DNA from: Paenibacillus sp. FSL H7-0737
Lineage (GTDB): Bacteria > Bacillota > Bacilli > Paenibacillales > Paenibacillaceae
DNA length: 64,000 bases
NCBI RefSeq assembly: GCF_000758545.1
Contig: NZ_CP009279.1
Location: 4,650,001-4,714,000 of the forward strand
Reading direction: 5' to 3'
The notes under the pieces were generated by a model. It ran no database searches. It had not been told where the DNA came from and was given only the letters and a program-made list of their open reading frames with translations. The translations under genes were made by a program, and so were the position numbers. Positions 25,427 through 34,685 of the stretch are shown in pieces. How positions within the stretch are numbered: the stretch's first letter is position 1; each line of letters starts with the position of its first letter.

Positions 25427-26249
25427 GCCGGACACGGTCCTTTCCATTCGGAAGCATTCCTAGCAATCCATTTACCGCTTCTTCTACATTTGCCTGACGC
25501 ATTAGATATTCCCCTACGAGGACCCCGTGAGCGCCAGTCGTTCTTAAGTAGTCAATATCACTTGGCCCTGCAATTCCGCTTTCACTGATCACAGGTACCC
25601 CTTGAGGTACTAGTGCTGCCAGCTCTGCCGTTGTCTCTAAGGACGTCTCAAAGGTACGCAGATTACGATTATTAATACCCAGCAGAATATTAGGATGTGT
25701 TATCTTGTCTGTACTTAATACCACCGCAAGCTCATTCCGATCATGAACTTCGATTAATACATCCATTCCAAGTCCAGTAGCTATTTCTATAAAATGAGAC
25801 AGTTTATCCGGTGTCAAAATAGCAACGATTAACAACACCGCATCTGCTCCAAGAATACGCGCTTCATAAATTTGTTTCTCATCGATAATGAAATCTTTGC
25901 GTAGCAGCGGCAGATTTACAGCTTCCTTCACTTGCTGCAAGTAAGCAGCGCTTCCCTGAAAATAATCCGTATCCGTCAAAACAGATAAACAATCAGCACC
26001 GCCCGCTTCATAACCTTTTGCAATGGAAACAGGATCGAAATCCTCACGAATCAGCCCTTTTGAAGGGGATGCCTTCTTTACCTCCGCAATCAAACCTATA
26101 TCCCTGTTCTTCCCCTGGGTCAGAGCCTTACGAAAGCCTCTAGTCTGAGGGAGTGCTGCTATATCACGTTCAGCTTGGGCTAGAGAAAAGCTATTACTGA
26201 GCGCCTCCACCTCTTTGATCTTTGTAGCGACAATTTTATCAAGATACAT
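25419..26249 (-). CDS. trpC: Indole-3-glycerol phosphate synthase
   Basis: TrpC closes the indole ring with loss of CO2. The 276 residues have EVKKASPSKG (substrate lysine and phosphate site, about 55-64), the catalytic LLRKDFIIDE, GINNRNL and SESGI. It overlaps the end of trpD by 11 bp and the start of trpF by 8 bp. The gene is separate from trpF, as in Bacillus and unlike the enteric fusion. Confidence 0.97.
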   Translation of the reverse strand: MYLDKIVATKIKEVEALSNSFSLAQAERDIAALPQTRGFRKALTQGKNRDIGLIAEVKKASPSKGLIREDFDPVSIAKGYEAGGADCLSVLTDTDYFQGSAAYLQQVKEAVNLPLLRKDFIIDEKQIYEARILGADAVLLIVAILTPDKLSHFIEIATGLGMDVLIEVHDRNELAVVLSTDKITHPNILLGINNRNLRTFETSLETTAELAALVPQGVPVISESGIAGPSDIDYLRTTGAHGVLVGEYLMRQANVEEAVNGLLGMLPNGKDRVRHG

Positions 26250-27279
26250 AATTAAGCTCCTCCGTCATCACAACAAGCTGTTTCAGCTTGGATAATGCCT
26301 TACCCGAATCCACTACTTCTTTAGCTTTCTCGACGCCTCCGGCCATGGTATCTGCCAGACCCGCAACATATATACATGCTCCTGCATTAGCTAACACGAT
26401 ATCTCGGTAGGGATTGATCTCACCTTGGAGCACAGAGGTAATAATTGCTGCGTTCTCTGCTGCGTCTCCACCCAAAACAGCTTCAAGTGGATGTCTGTTA
26501 AGACCTAATCCCTCCGGAGTAATTTCATAAGTTGTCACTACACCCTCTTTTAGTTCAGACACTAATGTAGAGGCTGAGATGCTGATCTCGTCTAGACCAT
26601 CCGAACTGCTTACAACCATTGCGCGCTTGGAACCTAGCTCCTTCAGTACATTAGCCACCGTCTCCGTCTTATTTCGGTCATAAATCCCTAGGAGCTGACG
26701 GTCAGCTCCAGCGGGATTCGTAAGAGGACCCAACATATTGAAGATCGTACGTACACCAAGCTCCTTGCGAGGAGCTGCTGCATGCCGCATCGAAGGATGA
26801 TAAATTTGTGCGAATAAAAAGCAAATGCCGATACGATCCAGACATTCTCGGGCTTGGTCTGCATTCAGATGAATGTTTACGCCAAGGGCTTCAAGTACAT
26901 CCGCACTTCCCGCTCTGCCTGAAGCAGAGCGATTTCCATGCTTGGCAACTCTTACAGAAGCCGCTGATGAAATAATTGCTGAGGCGGTTGAAATATTAAA
27001 TTTATGGATGCCGGAACCGCCCGTACCACAAGTATCTAACAAGCGTGCGCGATCAGTCAGTACGGATGTGCCGAACCCTCTCATAGCTTCTGCAAAACCC
27101 GTAATCTCCTCCACGGTTTCTCCTTTAATTCGTAAAGCGGTCAGCAGTGAACCGATTTGCGCTTGTGAAGCATCTCCTAGCATTATAGCACCCATTATAT
27201 CCCTTGCTTCTGTACGTGTCAGATTCTTGCCTTCGATTAGTCCGGCGATTCCTGATTGAATTAATTTCGTTGCATCCAT
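26239..27279 (-). CDS. trpD: Anthranilate phosphoribosyltransferase
   Basis: TrpD attaches phosphoribose from PRPP to anthranilate. The 346-residue protein carries the PRPP-binding glycine loop DTCGTGGSG (about 82-90), the conserved KHGNR with SGRAGSADVLEALG, and the metal-binding DGLDE. It starts 39 bp after trpE. No glutamine amidotransferase domain is fused to it, and no trpG is in the operon, so the amidotransferase must be encoded elsewhere. Confidence 0.98.
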   Translation of the reverse strand: MDATKLIQSGIAGLIEGKNLTRTEARDIMGAIMLGDASQAQIGSLLTALRIKGETVEEITGFAEAMRGFGTSVLTDRARLLDTCGTGGSGIHKFNISTASAIISSAASVRVAKHGNRSASGRAGSADVLEALGVNIHLNADQARECLDRIGICFLFAQIYHPSMRHAAAPRKELGVRTIFNMLGPLTNPAGADRQLLGIYDRNKTETVANVLKELGSKRAMVVSSSDGLDEISISASTLVSELKEGVVTTYEITPEGLGLNRHPLEAVLGGDAAENAAIITSVLQGEINPYRDIVLANAGACIYVAGLADTMAGGVEKAKEVVDSGKALSKLKQLVVMTEELNYVS

Positions 27280-27318
27280 AATGTTCTTCCTCCCAGCCTT
27301 AATGAGTTACTATATAAA

Positions 27319-28884
27319 TCAAACCACTTGTTCAGGGGTATATTCGTACATATAATCTTGGTTGATAACTTGTTTTTCTTTCACTTCGGATGGAAACATA
27401 GCTTCTGCCATACGAATAGCTTTCAGCATGCCCTTCGCCTTATTCACCGTTTCTTCATACTCTTTCTCGGGAACCGAATCCCAAACGATACCTGCTCCGG
27501 CCTGTACGTACGCACGACCTTTTCGGAAGATGATGGTACGAATGGTGATACAAGAATCCATGTTTCCTGAGAACCCTAAATATCCAATTGCTCCGGCATA
27601 AGCACCTCGAGCTTCTTTTTCCAGCTCTGCTATAATCTCCATAGCTCGCAGCTTCGGTGCCCCAGAAACCGTTCCGGCAGGCAGACAGGAGAGAAAGGCA
27701 TCAAAGAAATCTTTATCCTCACTGAGCGTGCCTGACACATTCGATACCATGTGCATGACATGGGAGTATCTTTCAATCTCCATAAAGGAATCACATTTTA
27801 CTGAACCAAATTTGGATACTCTCCCTAGATCATTACGACCCAGATCAACAAGCATCAGATGTTCCGCACGTTCTTTTTCATCCTCCAAGAGCTCCGCAGC
27901 AAACGCCCGGTCTGATGCTTCACTGTCACCCCTTGGTCTAGTTCCAGCAATCGGCCGTGTCTCCACACGATTTCCATCTACCTTTACGAGTGCTTCAGGT
28001 GAAGTACCAACAATAATCTCCTCGTCCATTTTCAAATAGTACATATAAGGAGAGGGGTTAAGAGTTCTGAGCATCCGGTATACATGCAATGGAGAAACTT
28101 CCGTTTCAATATGCAACCGCTGTGACAATACCACTTGAAAAATATCGCCTGAGCGAATATATTCCTTCGCCTGTTCTACATTGTTGATGTACTGCTCTTT
28201 AGTGAGATTAGAATGAATCTCTCCAAGCTCGATATCCTGCGGAATGCTGCGACGATTCACATTTTCCTTAGGGCCTTCTTTTTGTAGATCTTCGGCCATA
28301 GCCTCCAGCTTACGACTCAGGCTTTCATAATTGGATCTGATATCCGAATCTGTATCTCCGTCTTTTACATGCAGGTTACCAACAAGCAGAATCTGTTGCT
28401 TCACATGGTCAAAAACAATAATCCGATCGCAAAACATAAATCTTATATCATCCATTTGGAGATCATCCACAGGATGCTGAGGTAACTTCTCATAATATTG
28501 CAGCAGATCATATCCGAAAAATCCGATAGCCCCTCCAGTAAATGGAGGCATTTCGTCAAGCTTAGGACTACGGTATGAACGAAGTAACGCTTTAAGCTCC
28601 TCAATCGGCTTTCCGTATAGTTGCTTCTTCTCTCCGCCGACTTCAACGTTAATTGCACCCTTTTTACCGGATATCATCAAAAAGGGATCGCTACCGATGA
28701 ACGAATACCGTGCCCATTGTTTTCCACCCTCTACACTTTCAAGTAAGAACGCGCGATCACGTTCAGCGAAACGTTGGAATAATCGGATAGGTGTTTCCAT
28801 ATCCGCGAGCAGTCGCTTTACAACAGGAATCAGATTATAATCCCGCGACAGCTTTACCACCTCTTGAACACTTGGATTCGTCAT
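27319..28884 (-). CDS. trpE: Anthranilate synthase component I
   Basis: TrpE converts chorismate to anthranilate with ammonia supplied by a partner amidotransferase. The 521 residues begin with the regulatory domain, including LLES near residue 50 for tryptophan inhibition. They continue with the chorismate-binding core: GDIFQVVLSQR, GTSPEALV, TRPIAGTRPRG, HLMLVDLGRNDLG and PAGTVSGAPK. The ATG at 28884 has AAGGGGG 9 nt upstream. Expression is controlled by the leader at 28885-29167, which has a TRAP array and a terminator. Confidence 0.97.
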   Translation of the reverse strand: MTNPSVQEVVKLSRDYNLIPVVKRLLADMETPIRLFQRFAERDRAFLLESVEGGKQWARYSFIGSDPFLMISGKKGAINVEVGGEKKQLYGKPIEELKALLRSYRSPKLDEMPPFTGGAIGFFGYDLLQYYEKLPQHPVDDLQMDDIRFMFCDRIIVFDHVKQQILLVGNLHVKDGDTDSDIRSNYESLSRKLEAMAEDLQKEGPKENVNRRSIPQDIELGEIHSNLTKEQYINNVEQAKEYIRSGDIFQVVLSQRLHIETEVSPLHVYRMLRTLNPSPYMYYLKMDEEIIVGTSPEALVKVDGNRVETRPIAGTRPRGDSEASDRAFAAELLEDEKERAEHLMLVDLGRNDLGRVSKFGSVKCDSFMEIERYSHVMHMVSNVSGTLSEDKDFFDAFLSCLPAGTVSGAPKLRAMEIIAELEKEARGAYAGAIGYLGFSGNMDSCITIRTIIFRKGRAYVQAGAGIVWDSVPEKEYEETVNKAKGMLKAIRMAEAMFPSEVKEKQVINQDYMYEYTPEQVV

Positions 28885-28925
28885 TGTTAGATGCCCCCTT
28901 AGATATATGAATGGTTCCGAAATAC

Positions 28926-28954
28926 AAAAAAACCCTCTACCGAAGTAGAGGGTT
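28926..28954 (-). terminator. Attenuator terminator in the trpE leader
   Basis: A perfect 10-bp stem AACCCTCTAC/GTAGAGGGTT with a TTCG tetraloop is followed by seven Ts on the minus strand. It lies 42 nt before trpE and after the trp promoter, so read-through decides trp expression. Confidence 0.9.
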
Positions 28955-29108
28955 TGTGTAAGTAAGTATATGTTTTTGAGCATTGATTAGCATAATTATG
29001 TAGTGTGTACAGACTTATCCCTAAATAAGATATATCACTGATAAATGACTTCAGTGCATATCAAAATAAAGACTCTGCTTACACGATACATGCTAATCTA
29101 AAAAACTT
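28955..29108 (-). promoter_or_regulatory. trpE leader between the TRAP array and the terminator
   Basis: About 150 nt separate the TRAP site from the terminator. GATTAGCAT just after the array is perfectly complementary to ATGCTAATC about 95 nt later, and GTGTAAG to CTTACAC immediately before the terminator. Two smaller hairpins (CACTGA/TCAGTG and CTTAT/ATAAG) lie between. These long-range pairings could form the antiterminator, which is usually overlapped by the TRAP site in B. subtilis. Confidence 0.5.
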
Positions 29109-29167
29109 CTCGCACTCTGCTCAACTATACTCATCTCAACTAAACTAAACTCTTCTATACTCGGCTA
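29109..29167 (-). promoter_or_regulatory. TRAP (MtrB) RNA-binding site of the trp operon
   Basis: Read on the minus strand there are twelve GAG or TAG triplets, starting at 29167 and stepping exactly 5 nt each time down to 29115, with the last one 6 nt on (29109-29111). This is the (G/U)AGNN pattern that wraps around the 11-subunit TRAP ring. The array begins at the predicted transcription start. mtrB itself is in this window at 39392-39640. Confidence 0.95.
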
Positions 29168-29172
29168 ACTAC

Positions 29173-29202
29173 ACTATACATGATGACGAGGGTCATTGAC
29201 AA
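29173..29202 (-). promoter_or_regulatory. Sigma-A promoter of the trpE operon
   Basis: TTGTCA (29197-29202) and TATAGT (29173-29178), 18 bp apart on the minus strand, place the transcript start near 29166. That puts the TRAP triplets at the very 5' end. It is internal to the aroC-aroB-aroH-trp supraoperon. Confidence 0.75.
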
Positions 29203-29216
29203 CCCACAACTATAAT

Positions 29217-29591
29217 TTAAGACTTGCTCTCTGATAAATCCGGACGTAGCTTCTGAGCCTCATTCAGATAAACGTGGCGAATCTCACGCTGCGATTTATC
29301 CGTATTAATCTGTACCATCAACCGGATACACATCGGCAAGCTTCCTTTAACTGGGATTTCCGTTGAACACATAAGTGGAACCATTTCCCAGCCTTCAATC
29401 TCACGAATAGCTCTTGCAGGAAAAGTAGCATCCAGATCATTGGTCATCGTAATCCATACATTGCTTATATTCTCAGCTATAACATCATTACGTTCTACGA
29501 TCTCCCGCAGCAATATAACGGTCTCACGTAAAATCTCTGCCTCTTCGTTCTTAGTCACGGTTGTTGCTCCGCGAATTCCTCGGTTTACCAC
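29217..29591 (-). CDS. aroH: Chorismate mutase, AroH type
   Basis: AroH converts chorismate to prephenate for phenylalanine and tyrosine. The 124-residue, monofunctional trimeric class shows GIRGATTVTKNE near the N terminus, with Arg 7 in the active site, and further on TMTNDLDATFPARAIRE and the C-terminal RHVYLNEAQKLRPDL, whose arginine and tyrosine bind the substrate. A GTG start with GGAGGG 6 nt upstream overlaps the end of aroB by 7 bp. It sits just before the trp promoter. Confidence 0.97.
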   Translation of the reverse strand: MVNRGIRGATTVTKNEEAEILRETVILLREIVERNDVIAENISNVWITMTNDLDATFPARAIREIEGWEMVPLMCSTEIPVKGSLPMCIRLMVQINTDKSQREIRHVYLNEAQKLRPDLSESKS

Positions 29592-30688
29592 GGTCTTCCC
29601 TCCTTCTTAAGCTCTGCGAGAACCTCTCGCACAAGCGACTCCTGCACATCGTTCACAATGCTTACAGAGCCTATGGAATCAGGCACGATAAAGGTCATCT
29701 TGCCTTCCTTGAATTTCTTATCATGCATCATAGCGTCCATCAGTTCATCTTCATCATACTCGGAAGGAAGCCGTACAGGCAGTGACAGCGCGGTCAGCAT
29801 AGATACAGTGTCCTCATAAATGAAAGTATCCCGCCCAAGCTTCGCCGCCAATAGCGCTGAACCCGCCATCCCAATCGCAATCGCTTCTCCGTGCAGAAAC
29901 ACCCCATACCCACCAACTGCTTCAATGGCATGTCCGATCGTATGTCCGAGGTTCAATATCGCTCGAAGTCCATGCTCACGCTCATCATTAGCCACTACAT
30001 CTGCCTTAATTGCACAGCCACGCTCTAAAGCATAACCTAAGGCTTCGACATTCAGCTCTAGCAGCTCTTCGGCATGATCACGACACCAATATGCGAACTC
30101 TTTGTCCACGAGGAGACCGTGCTTTACCACTTCAGCCAGACCTGATGACACTTGCCGTGCTGGAAGAGTACTTAGTGTATCCAAATCGTAGAGTACCATT
30201 GACGGTTGATAGAAAGCCCCTATCATATTTTTGGCTAATGGATGATTGACCGCCACTTTACCACCTACACTACTATCATGAGCTAGGATCGTCGTCGGAA
30301 TTTGCAGAAAGCCGATTCCACGCATATAGGTTGCTGCTACAAATCCTGCTAAATCGCCAACCACGCCGCCGCCTAAAGCTAAAACTGCTGAATTGCGGTC
30401 TAATCCTGCTTGAATCGCGGTTGTCATGACTTCTTCATACACGGCTAATGATTTAGAGGCTTCACCTGCCGTCATTATGTGACTAACCACAGTATAGCCG
30501 TGAGAACGTAAACCTTCTTCAAGAGCCGGCAAGTACCTTGGCGCTACTTCAGTATCACTCACTACTAACAGTGGACTACGCTCCGAAAATCCGGCCTCAG
30601 CACAATAATGGGCGATGTCCTTTAGTAAACCACTACCGATAAGAATAGGATACGAGCGGTCGCCCAAATCTACATTAATAGTACGCAT
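29585..30688 (-). CDS. aroB: 3-dehydroquinate synthase
   Basis: AroB cyclises DAHP to dehydroquinate using NAD+ and a divalent metal. The 367 residues contain the nucleotide loop ALGGGVVGDLAGF (about 104-116), YMRGIGFLQIPTT, the metal ligands in ERGLRAILNLGHTIGHA-like segments (read here as EHGLRAILNLGHTIGHA) and HGEAIAIGM. It starts 2 bp after aroC ends and overlaps aroH. Confidence 0.97.
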   Translation of the reverse strand: MRTINVDLGDRSYPILIGSGLLKDIAHYCAEAGFSERSPLLVVSDTEVAPRYLPALEEGLRSHGYTVVSHIMTAGEASKSLAVYEEVMTTAIQAGLDRNSAVLALGGGVVGDLAGFVAATYMRGIGFLQIPTTILAHDSSVGGKVAVNHPLAKNMIGAFYQPSMVLYDLDTLSTLPARQVSSGLAEVVKHGLLVDKEFAYWCRDHAEELLELNVEALGYALERGCAIKADVVANDEREHGLRAILNLGHTIGHAIEAVGGYGVFLHGEAIAIGMAGSALLAAKLGRDTFIYEDTVSMLTALSLPVRLPSEYDEDELMDAMMHDKKFKEGKMTFIVPDSIGSVSIVNDVQESLVREVLAELKKEGRPW

Positions 30689-30690
30689 AA

Positions 30691-31860
30691 TTAGTAGCTC
30701 TCCAGCTGTGATAGGTAATTTTCATAGTTCGCTTTAATTTCTTCCAGTGAGTCGCCACCGAATTTATCAAGGAATGCTTTTGCGATTTCCCAAGCCACTA
30801 CGTTTTCCAGAACAACACACGCCGCTGGAACTGCACAAGCATCGGAGCGTTCAACTTGCGCTGTAAATGGTTCTTTCGTGTCAATATCTACACTTTGAAG
30901 CGGTTTATAAAGGGTAGGGATCGGCTTCATGACACCGCGTACTACAACCGGCATGCCGTTAGTCATACCACCTTCAAAACCACCTAAGCGATTACTTGCA
31001 CGGTAGTATCCTTTAGAAGCTTCATACATAATTTCATCATGGACTTGCGATCCACGCAATTTGCCAGCTTCAAACCCAATGCCAATTTCAACGCCTTTGA
31101 ATGCATTAATCGACATTACCGCCCCAGCGATTGCTCCGTCAAGCTTCCGATCAGACTGTACATAACTGCCAAGTCCGATAGGAAGTCCTTCGACGATACA
31201 TTCAACGATTCCACCGATGGAGTCGCCCTCTTCCTTAATCTGATCTATGTAAGCCTCCATCTTCTGTTCCGTTTCTTTGTCGACAACTCTAACAGAGGAC
31301 TGTTCTGTCCGCTCAATCAGCTCATCGATAGGCAGATCGTTAGCAGGTGCTTCAATTTCACCGATACGAATAACTTGCCCTGCTACCTTCACGCCAAAAG
31401 CTGCAAGCAGCTGTCTGGCTACAGCGCCACATGCGACTCTGGCTGCTGTTTCGCGAGCACTGGAGCGCTCCAGTACGTTACGAAGATCCGTATGGTTGTA
31501 CTTCAATCCGCCGTTCAGGTCTGCATGGCCAGGACGCGGCCGATTTACGCGGCGTTTTTCTTCGTCACTGCCAGGAATAGGCTCGATATTCATGATGTTC
31601 TTCCAGTGGGTCCAGTCTTTATTCTCTACTACCAAGGCTACTGGAGCACCTGTAGTATAGCCATGACGCACTCCACCTACAATTTGTGCCGTATCTTTCT
31701 CAATCTGCATGCGACGTCCACGTCCATAACCCTTTTGTCGACGCTGCAATTGAAAATTAAGCTCTTCAAAATCCAATGTCAAATTACTTGGCAATCCCTC
31801 AATAATGGCCGTAAGCTGGGGGCCGTGCGTTTCCCCCGCTGTTAAATAGCGCAAACTCAT
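30691..31860 (-). CDS. aroC: Chorismate synthase
   Basis: AroC eliminates phosphate from EPSP to give chorismate, using reduced FMN. In Bacillus the same gene is called aroF. The 389 residues carry the family signatures [41 protein letters not shown] and the C-terminal [13 protein letters not shown]. It opens the supraoperon, and its product feeds TrpE, AroH and, through MqnA, menaquinone. Confidence 0.98.
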   Translation of the reverse strand: MSLRYLTAGETHGPQLTAIIEGLPSNLTLDFEELNFQLQRRQKGYGRGRRMQIEKDTAQIVGGVRHGYTTGAPVALVVENKDWTHWKNIMNIEPIPGSDEEKRRVNRPRPGHADLNGGLKYNHTDLRNVLERSSARETAARVACGAVARQLLAAFGVKVAGQVIRIGEIEAPANDLPIDELIERTEQSSVRVVDKETEQKMEAYIDQIKEEGDSIGGIVECIVEGLPIGLGSYVQSDRKLDGAIAGAVMSINAFKGVEIGIGFEAGKLRGSQVHDEIMYEASKGYYRASNRLGGFEGGMTNGMPVVVRGVMKPIPTLYKPLQSVDIDTKEPFTAQVERSDACAVPAACVVLENVVAWEIAKAFLDKFGGDSLEEIKANYENYLSQLESY

Positions 31861-32013
31861 GCTGCGTTCCCCCTTTTATACTTTTAAACTGTAAACCGCT
31901 AAAATCCTAATGATCTTTGCTCATTATAGTATAGGCAATCCTCTTTGACAAGAAAGGGATATCCCTAAAACGACTCCATTCGCGACAAAATGAATTGGTT
32001 TTTGTGTAAAGAA

Positions 32014-32050
32014 AAAGCGCCATTCATACTCTAAAGAGTATGAATGGCGC
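32014..32050 (-). terminator. Terminator after the 53-residue gene
   Basis: A perfect 16-bp stem (GCGCCATTCATACTCT and its complement) with a 2-nt centre is followed by TTTTTC on the minus strand. It separates the small gene from aroC. The plus strand has no T-run. Confidence 0.85.
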
Positions 32051-32073
32051 TCCTCGGCTCGGTCCGGCACTTG

Positions 32074-32235
32074 TTAGCTTCCGATCCGCTGACTTGTTGA
32101 AGGAAATGTAGACTTACGCTCTTCCAGTTGCAGAAGGCGCTTCAATTGCATTTCTTCTACACCGAGAATTTGCCCGCACTCACGAACGGTAATAAAGCCT
32201 CGTTTGTACGCGGCAATGACCTTGCTTTTGTCCAT
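32074..32235 (-). CDS. Small helix-turn-helix-like protein
   Basis: The 53-residue product has a pattern resembling one helix-turn-helix unit (FITVRECGQILGVEEMQLKRLL, about 14-35) and a polar tail. It is too short for a full repressor by itself. GAAAGGA lies about 11 nt before the ATG at 32235. It sits between cheR and aroC with its own terminator, so it is expressed. I do not recognise a named family. Confidence 0.55.
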   Translation of the reverse strand: MDKSKVIAAYKRGFITVRECGQILGVEEMQLKRLLQLEERKSTFPSTSQRIGS

Positions 32236-32342
32236 CGGTTTAACGATCCTTTCGCTTAGCTTACAGATTCTACTACCCAGTATCACTGAACGATAGCGAA
32301 AGTATACCTATAAAAGTACACAGACGAAGGAGCAAGAAGTAT

Positions 32343-33146
32343 TTATTTTTTACGATAGAAAAAGGTTTCCGTCGATTCAAAGCCATATTGCGCTGGCGTA
32401 AAGATCTGCTCTGTACTACCTACAAACAAATACCCGCCTGGACGTAAACTAGCCGAGAACTTATGGTAGAGCTTATTCTTCGCCTCTTCAGTAAAATAGA
32501 TCATTACATTGCGACAAATGATAAGATCAAAACCCTCATCGAACTTGTCCAGCAGTAGGTTCTGTTTACGGAAATCTATGTTTTTCTTAAGCGTGTCGCT
32601 AACTTTTAATAAATGACCCTCGGGTTTAAAATAACGAGCAGCAACATCCTTAGGCACATCCTTTAAAGAACGTTCCAGATACAAACCTTGCTTTGCTTTG
32701 GAAAGCGCACCGTCGTCAATATCCGTAGCCAGAATGCCAGTCTGTCCCAATAAATTCTTATCCGATAAAATCATAGCCAGCGTATAGGGTTCTTCTCCAG
32801 TGGAACATGCAGCACTCCACAGTTTCAATCTGCGACCAGATTGTTGTATGTCAGGAAGAATGATATCTCGCAGTACTTCCCACCGATTCGGATTCCGCCA
32901 AAACTCGGAGACATTAATCGTCATTCGGTCCAAAAATTCATAAAATAATTCCTTGTCCTTCATCATTGCGGCAAAAAAATCACTAAAGGTTTGATATCCA
33001 TTCTTCACACGAAGAGTCGTTAAACGCCGCTTCATCTGCGCTTCTTTATACTGAGCCAGATCAATTCCGGTGCTTTGCTTAACATGATGAATAAACCCGA
33101 TGTAATCTGAATCTGCTGTTAATGCTGCAACATTACGATCAGACAT
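32343..33146 (-). CDS. cheR: Chemotaxis protein methyltransferase
   Basis: CheR methylates glutamates of chemoreceptors using S-adenosylmethionine. The 267 residues have the N-terminal helical domain, then the catalytic domain with NVSEFWRNPNRWE, the SAM-binding SAACSTGEEPYTLAM (about 112-126), ATDIDDGALSKA and CRNVMIYF. It is located near ndk and aroC as in Bacillus, outside the main chemotaxis operon. Confidence 0.96.
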   Translation of the reverse strand: MSDRNVAALTADSDYIGFIHHVKQSTGIDLAQYKEAQMKRRLTTLRVKNGYQTFSDFFAAMMKDKELFYEFLDRMTINVSEFWRNPNRWEVLRDIILPDIQQSGRRLKLWSAACSTGEEPYTLAMILSDKNLLGQTGILATDIDDGALSKAKQGLYLERSLKDVPKDVAARYFKPEGHLLKVSDTLKKNIDFRKQNLLLDKFDEGFDLIICRNVMIYFTEEAKNKLYHKFSASLRPGGYLFVGSTEQIFTPAQYGFESTETFFYRKK

Positions 33147-33173
33147 GTTAATCCCCCGCCTCCCGCTTGGCTC

Positions 33174-33617
33174 CTACATCCAGACTGCGATCTCTTTGTT
33201 ATAAAGATTCAATTCATCTGGAGTAAAGAAATTAGCAATTTCTCGTTCTGCACTTTCAGGCGAGTCTGATCCATGAATTAAATTAAGCGGTGTATGGCTG
33301 GCAAAGTCGCCTCGAATCGTACCCGGCAAGGCTTCTCCTACTTTCGTCTTACCAATGAGCATACGGGATAATGCTACAACATCATCACCTTCCCATACCA
33401 TTGCAAACACTGGACCTGAAGTTATAAAAGAAACCAACTCTCCAAAAAAGTCCTTGCCAGCATGCTCCGCATAATGTCTTTTTGCTTGGTCTTCACTAAC
33501 TGTAATCAGCTTTGCAGCGACCAGCTTAAAGCCCTTATCTTCAAAGCGTGAGACAATACGCCCAATTAATCCACGTTGTACTCCATCCGGTTTGACCATC
33601 AGATACGTCTTTTCCAT
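33174..33617 (-). CDS. ndk: Nucleoside diphosphate kinase
   Basis: Ndk exchanges the terminal phosphate between nucleoside di- and triphosphates through a phosphohistidine. The 147 residues include [17 protein letters not shown] and the active-site segment [12 protein letters not shown], whose His is about residue 115. I chose the ATG at 33617, which has GGAGAG 7 nt upstream. It lies between hepT and cheR in the conserved order. Confidence 0.98.
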   Translation of the reverse strand: MEKTYLMVKPDGVQRGLIGRIVSRFEDKGFKLVAAKLITVSEDQAKRHYAEHAGKDFFGELVSFITSGPVFAMVWEGDDVVALSRMLIGKTKVGEALPGTIRGDFASHTPLNLIHGSDSPESAEREIANFFTPDELNLYNKEIAVWM

Positions 33618-33716
33618 AGAGGCACTCTCCAATTTCCCATTAGTTGGGTTGTTTTGACGCTATCTTAACAGAAACCGAGCTTTCTGGAAACGTTTAATTT
33701 CATGATCACCAAAATA

Positions 33717-34685
33717 CTAATAAGCTCTACCTGTTACAAAAAAGGCAATATCGCGCAGATTACGCTTAGTCTTGTTGTTAGGCAACTGATCTAGTGCAGC
33801 AAGTGCCTTAGCGATATATCGCGAAGCCAGCTCCTCGGAACGGGTGATTCCGTCTCCAGAAAGAATAAGATCAATAGCACGCCCTACTGTGCTGTGCCCT
33901 TCACGAATAGACTTCAACTCTTCAAGAAGCGGAGCTCGCAATCTTTCATCCTCCAGGCTATAAATGACAGGAAGGGTGATGTTCCCTTGCCGCATATCAC
34001 TTCCTGGAGGTTTACCGATTTGCTTTTCGGTGCCTGAGAGGTCAAGTAAATCATCACGAATCTGGAAAGCCATCCCTACATTATATCCATAATTATAAAG
34101 TAGACGAGCCACCTCTGGTTCAGCATCAGCAGCAAGTGCACCTAATTGGCAACTGACTGCAATCAACAGCGCTGTTTTGCGGCGAATCCGCCGCAGGTAA
34201 TGACGCACACTTTGCTCACTGTTGAAGAAGTCACGAATCTGCTCCATCTCACCGATCGACATTTCTATCATAGCCTTGGACAAAATCTGATGAATTCGCG
34301 GATTCTTCAGCTCCGTCGTCATCACCAGTGCTTTCGCATATATGTAGTCACCGGTGTACATGGCAATTTTATCGCCCCATTTGGCCTTAACAGTAAGTTC
34401 ACCTCGGCGCAGTTCTGCATCGTCAATGACATCATCGTGAACTAGTGAAGCGCTATGAATTAGTTCTAGCGGTATCGCCACACGCTTCAGCTTCTCAAGA
34501 TCATACTTTCCAAATTTCCCACCCATCAAAACAAATACGGGACGCAATCTTTTACCGCCAGCTTTTAATAAATGCAGAGAAGTCTCGGTTAGTAGGTCGT
34601 CATCACCCTGTACGCTACGGTACAAATCTTTTTCAATCTGATCCATGTCTCTGTTCAGTAATCCGAATATTTGCAGTCGTTTCAT
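33717..34685 (-). CDS. hepT: Heptaprenyl diphosphate synthase, catalytic component II
   Basis: HepT, with HepS, builds the C35 (or similar) prenyl chain of menaquinone. The 322 residues have the two aspartate-rich motifs DDVIDD (about 84-89) and DDLLD (about 217-221), the GGKRLRPV lysine-arginine site and QIRDDLLDLSG, typical of trans-prenyltransferases. It begins inside the end of mqnA (4-bp ATGA overlap), linking chain synthesis with the quinone-ring genes. Confidence 0.96.
   Translation of the reverse strand: MKRLQIFGLLNRDMDQIEKDLYRSVQGDDDLLTETSLHLLKAGGKRLRPVFVLMGGKFGKYDLEKLKRVAIPLELIHSASLVHDDVIDDAELRRGELTVKAKWGDKIAMYTGDYIYAKALVMTTELKNPRIHQILSKAMIEMSIGEMEQIRDFFNSEQSVRHYLRRIRRKTALLIAVSCQLGALAADAEPEVARLLYNYGYNVGMAFQIRDDLLDLSGTEKQIGKPPGSDMRQGNITLPVIYSLEDERLRAPLLEELKSIREGHSTVGRAIDLILSGDGITRSEELASRYIAKALAALDQLPNNKTKRNLRDIAFFVTGRAY

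Noticed and set aside
29101-29167. Short-period repeat that could be taken for a microsatellite
   Set aside because: The 5-nt step with G/U-A-G triplets at the start of the trp transcript is the TRAP site, not a simple-sequence repeat.
31039-31845. Long plus-strand open frame opposite aroC
   Set aside because: Shadow of a clear chorismate synthase gene; the translated product is low in any recognisable motif and lacks a ribosome site.
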